Shown here piece by piece: positions 5,357 to 7,149 of a stretch of 7,149 nt of DNA. A model generated the notes under the pieces. It ran no database searches, had not been told where the DNA came from, and saw only the letters and a list, made by a program, of their open reading frames with translations. Source of the stretch: Eubacteriales bacterium. Its GTDB lineage: Bacteria; Bacillota; Clostridia; Christensenellales; CAG-138. Positions within the stretch are counted from its first letter, which is position 1, and each line of letters opens with the position of its first letter. A program made the translations under genes and the position numbers. Location: the NCBI GenBank assembly GCA_028701165.1, contig JAQVRG010000075.1, positions 1 through 7,149 on the forward strand, read 5' to 3'.

Positions 5357-6111
5357 TATTCATCACCTCCAAGATACGCGGCAATGACCTCGGGATCGTT
5401 TTGTATCTCCTCCGGTGTGCCTTGGGCGAGCAGCTTGCCGTTGCACAACACATAGATGTAGTCGCTGACGTCCATGATGAGCTTCATATCGTGCTCTACC
5501 ACAAGGATCGTTACGCCCATATCCAGTATCTTTTTGAGCAGCGTGTCAAGCTCCGCCTTTTCCGCTGTGTTCATGCCCGCGGCAGGCTCGTCGAGCAGGA
5601 TGATCTCGGGCTCGCTTGCAAGGCCGCGTATGATCTCCAACAGCCTTTGCTTGCCGTAGGAAAGGCTCGCCGCCGAAGCGTACGCATAATCCTCCAGCCC
5701 TACAAAGCGGATCAGCTCATGCGCCTTCTCCAGTATGCGCGCTTCTTCCTCGCGCTTGCGCTTGGTGCAGAAAAGCGAATCCCAGAAATTGGCCTTGAGG
5801 TGGGATTCCATGCCGACAAGCACGTTTTCCAGCACGCTCATCTTCCAAAAGAGGTTGATGACCTGATAGGTGCGCGCGATACCGGCCTTGCAGATTTGGA
5901 ACCCGCGCTTGCCCTCAAGATGCTCGCCGTTTAAGATGACCTCGCCGCTGGTGGGAACGTAAACGCCGCTGATGCAGTTGAAAAGCGTTGTTTTACCCGC
6001 GCCGTTCGGGCCGATCAGAGCGGTGATCTTGTGCGGCTCTATGCGGATGCTGACTTCGTTGACCGCTGTTAAACCGCCGAATTTGATCGTAACCTTGTTG
6101 GTTTCCAGCAT
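5356..6111 (-). CDS. livG: Branched-chain amino acid-type ABC transporter ATP-binding protein LivG
   Basis: Second cytoplasmic ATPase of the importer, expected to pair with LivF on the LivH/LivM-type permeases. It has 251 residues, normal for LivG. Visible motifs are Walker A GPNGAGKTT at 34-42, Q-loop ARTYQVINLF with Q83, signature LSYGKQ at 150-155, Walker B IILLDEP at 170-176, the LivG-type AAGMN at 177-181 and H-loop H207 in VVEHDM. The C-terminal GTPEEIQNDPEVIAAYLGG is characteristic of LivG. The signature has Tyr-Gly (LSYGKQ) where many ABC proteins have Gly-Gly, which is common in this family. The start shares one base with the livM stop (TAATG) and has GAGG four bases upstream. The ribosome site of livF lies within its last codons. 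Confidence 0.95.
   Translation of the reverse strand: MLETNKVTIKFGGLTAVNEVSIRIEPHKITALIGPNGAGKTTLFNCISGVYVPTSGEVILNGEHLEGKRGFQICKAGIARTYQVINLFWKMSVLENVLVGMESHLKANFWDSLFCTKRKREEEARILEKAHELIRFVGLEDYAYASAASLSYGKQRLLEIIRGLASEPEIILLDEPAAGMNTAEKAELDTLLKKILDMGVTILVVEHDMKLIMDVSDYIYVLCNGKLLAQGTPEEIQNDPEVIAAYLGGDE
5362..5370 (-). promoter_or_regulatory. Strong Shine-Dalgarno site of livF
   Basis: On the - strand this reads GGAGGTGAT, nearly a full match to the 16S rRNA 3' end, and lies just before the livF ATG at 5356-5354. It is much stronger than the sites of its operon partners, so LivF may be translated more than LivG. Confidence 0.6.
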
Positions 6112-7149
6112 TATGCCTCACCGTCCTTTCCGCCTTCGTCCGCCGCGGCTGCGACTGCGTTCGCCGCCGCCTGCTCCTTAATCAATTTTCTTCGCTTGAT
6201 GGACACGGCCGCGTCCTTGATGCCGCCGTAAATGCCGCCGGGGAGCGCTACGATGACGACGAGCAGCAGCACGCCGTAAAAGAGCATCTGGTATTCCTGC
6301 AAGGGACGGATGCACTCCATCAGAATCTCAATGCTCGCAACGCCCAGCACCGTACCCACAAGGGACGCCGTGCCGCCAAAGAGCAGCATGGTCAAAAACA
6401 GTACCGACTGCTTCTGCATCGAGGTCTCGGGGCTGATGTATTTGATAAAATGTACATACAGCGCGCCCGCAAGCCCCATCAAAAACGCGCTTACAGCGAA
6501 AGCAAGGATTTTGTTCTTGCGCACATTGATGCCCATGCCGTCCGCCGCGTGCGTGTTTTCACGGATCGCGGTAAAGGCGCGTCCCGTGCGGGAATTGACG
6601 AGCGCGGTTTTCCCAAGCAGCACGAGGATCACGAACACCATCAGGAAGAAATACCACTTGATGTAGTCGTCGCCCAAGAAGTTGATGCCCACCACGTTGA
6701 TGCCCTTGAAATCCTTGGTGAAGCCGCCGGGCGAGCAATAGAGGAAATAGTAGGTGATCTCGCCGAAGGCTATGGTAGCGAGCGACAAAAAGTGGAACTT
6801 CAGCTTGGAAGCAGGGTACGCAAGCAGTGCGCCAATCAGCGTAGGCAGCAGCGCGCCGCAGGGTATCGTAATGTAAAGCGGCAGGTTAAAGTACATGTTC
6901 AATAGGCCTGTCGTATAGGCGCCGATGGTAAAGAAAGCGGCGTGCCCGAGGGAAATCTGGCCGCTGTATCCAAACAGCACGTCCAGTCCCGATACCGCGA
7001 TGATGTAGATGAGCATGATGCAAAGGATCATCACGGGATACTGGTTGCCCGCCACCATTTTGGTGACAAAGGGCAACACCGCCAGAAACACGCCTAAGAC
7101 GATCAGCGCCAGCATCTTCTTGTTTTTCGTTATATTCTCAAAGGGATTC
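6111..7149 (-). CDS. livM: Branched-chain amino acid-type ABC transporter permease LivM, 5'-partial
   Basis: Integral membrane permease of a Liv-type importer (BPD_transp_2 family), working with a LivH-type partner probably encoded off the right edge. From the Met at 7115 there are 334 residues, and the frame stays open for 11 more codons to the edge (NPFENITKNKK). No good ribosome site precedes 7115 and short basic N-termini of this kind are common in LivM, so the true start is probably just outside. Counting from that Met, the family signature GYSGQISLGHAAFFTIGAYT is at 49-68. Hydrophobic segments run through most of the protein, with clear ones near 3-18, 26-45, 84-100, 155-170, 206-225, 240-262 and 278-296. 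GGIYGG near 295-300 is typical of the C-terminal end. The last 20 or so residues are an unusual Ala-rich, then Gly/Asp/Glu-rich tail. The stop shares a base with the livG start. Confidence 0.94.
   Translation of the reverse strand, partial: NPFENITKNKKMLALIVLGVFLAVLPFVTKMVAGNQYPVMILCIMLIYIIAVSGLDVLFGYSGQISLGHAAFFTIGAYTTGLLNMYFNLPLYITIPCGALLPTLIGALLAYPASKLKFHFLSLATIAFGEITYYFLYCSPGGFTKDFKGINVVGINFLGDDYIKWYFFLMVFVILVLLGKTALVNSRTGRAFTAIRENTHAADGMGINVRKNKILAFAVSAFLMGLAGALYVHFIKYISPETSMQKQSVLFLTMLLFGGTASLVGTVLGVASIEILMECIRPLQEYQMLFYGVLLLVVIVALPGGIYGGIKDAAVSIKRRKLIKEQAAANAVAAAADEGGKDGEA

Noticed and set aside
4746..5934. Long + strand open frames opposite livF and livG (4746-5321 and 5350-5934)
   Set aside because: They are antisense to well-defined ABC ATPases, and their composition (Ser/Pro/Arg-rich or His/Leu-rich) is typical of shadow frames.
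6310..6905. + strand open frames opposite livM (6310-6666 and 6450-6905)
   Set aside because: Antisense to a clear LivM permease, with no domain signal.
1..7149. CRISPR array, tRNA or rRNA genes, insertion sequences, phage genes or a defence system
   Set aside because: No regular spaced repeats, cloverleaf, rRNA-like sequence, transposase or known defence domain is visible on either strand.

Overview
The window looks like a piece of a moderately GC-rich Firmicutes (Clostridia-type) chromosome. This is inferred from the gene content: a polar amino acid permease that reads as the C-terminal half of a binding-protein/permease fusion, an XRE regulator with a membrane tail, strong GGAGG-type Shine-Dalgarno sites and tight gene overlaps. 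No marker gene is present, so the taxonomy is a guess.

There are three blocks. (1) Bases 2-1773, + strand: the end of a polar amino acid ABC importer operon. It holds a permease cut by the left edge and an ATPase overlapping it by 4 bases. The ATPase carries about 110 extra C-terminal residues that resemble a degenerate GHKL/RsbW-like domain. (2) Bases about 1774-3670: an AT-richer patch with two - strand genes, an XRE regulator with predicted membrane helices and, downstream of it, a PAP2-type membrane phosphatase that lacks one usual catalytic histidine. Dyad sequences lie in front of both genes, and a hairpin-rich spacer separates the patch from the amino acid operon, whose genes converge on it. 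(3) Bases 3676-7149, - strand: a branched-chain amino acid (Liv/HAAT) type ABC importer operon read right to left. The order is livM (cut by the right edge), livG, livF, then a sugar-phosphate isomerase/epimerase-like TIM-barrel gene, then a strong Rho-independent terminator. Junctions are TAATG, TAATG and either ATGA or a very short gap.

Working together: block 1 would power uptake of an amino acid captured by the binding-protein part encoded off the left edge. Block 3 would import a substrate through LivM and a partner permease (LivH type, presumably off the right edge), energised by LivG and LivF. The TIM-barrel enzyme at the end of that operon suggests the cargo may be something other than leucine, isoleucine or valine, possibly a small molecule that the enzyme acts on. 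The middle pair may be an envelope-sensing regulator with its target.

The most interesting points are the GHKL-like tail on the ATPase, the isomerase locked into a Liv-type operon, and the membrane-regulator/PAP2 pair with candidate operators.
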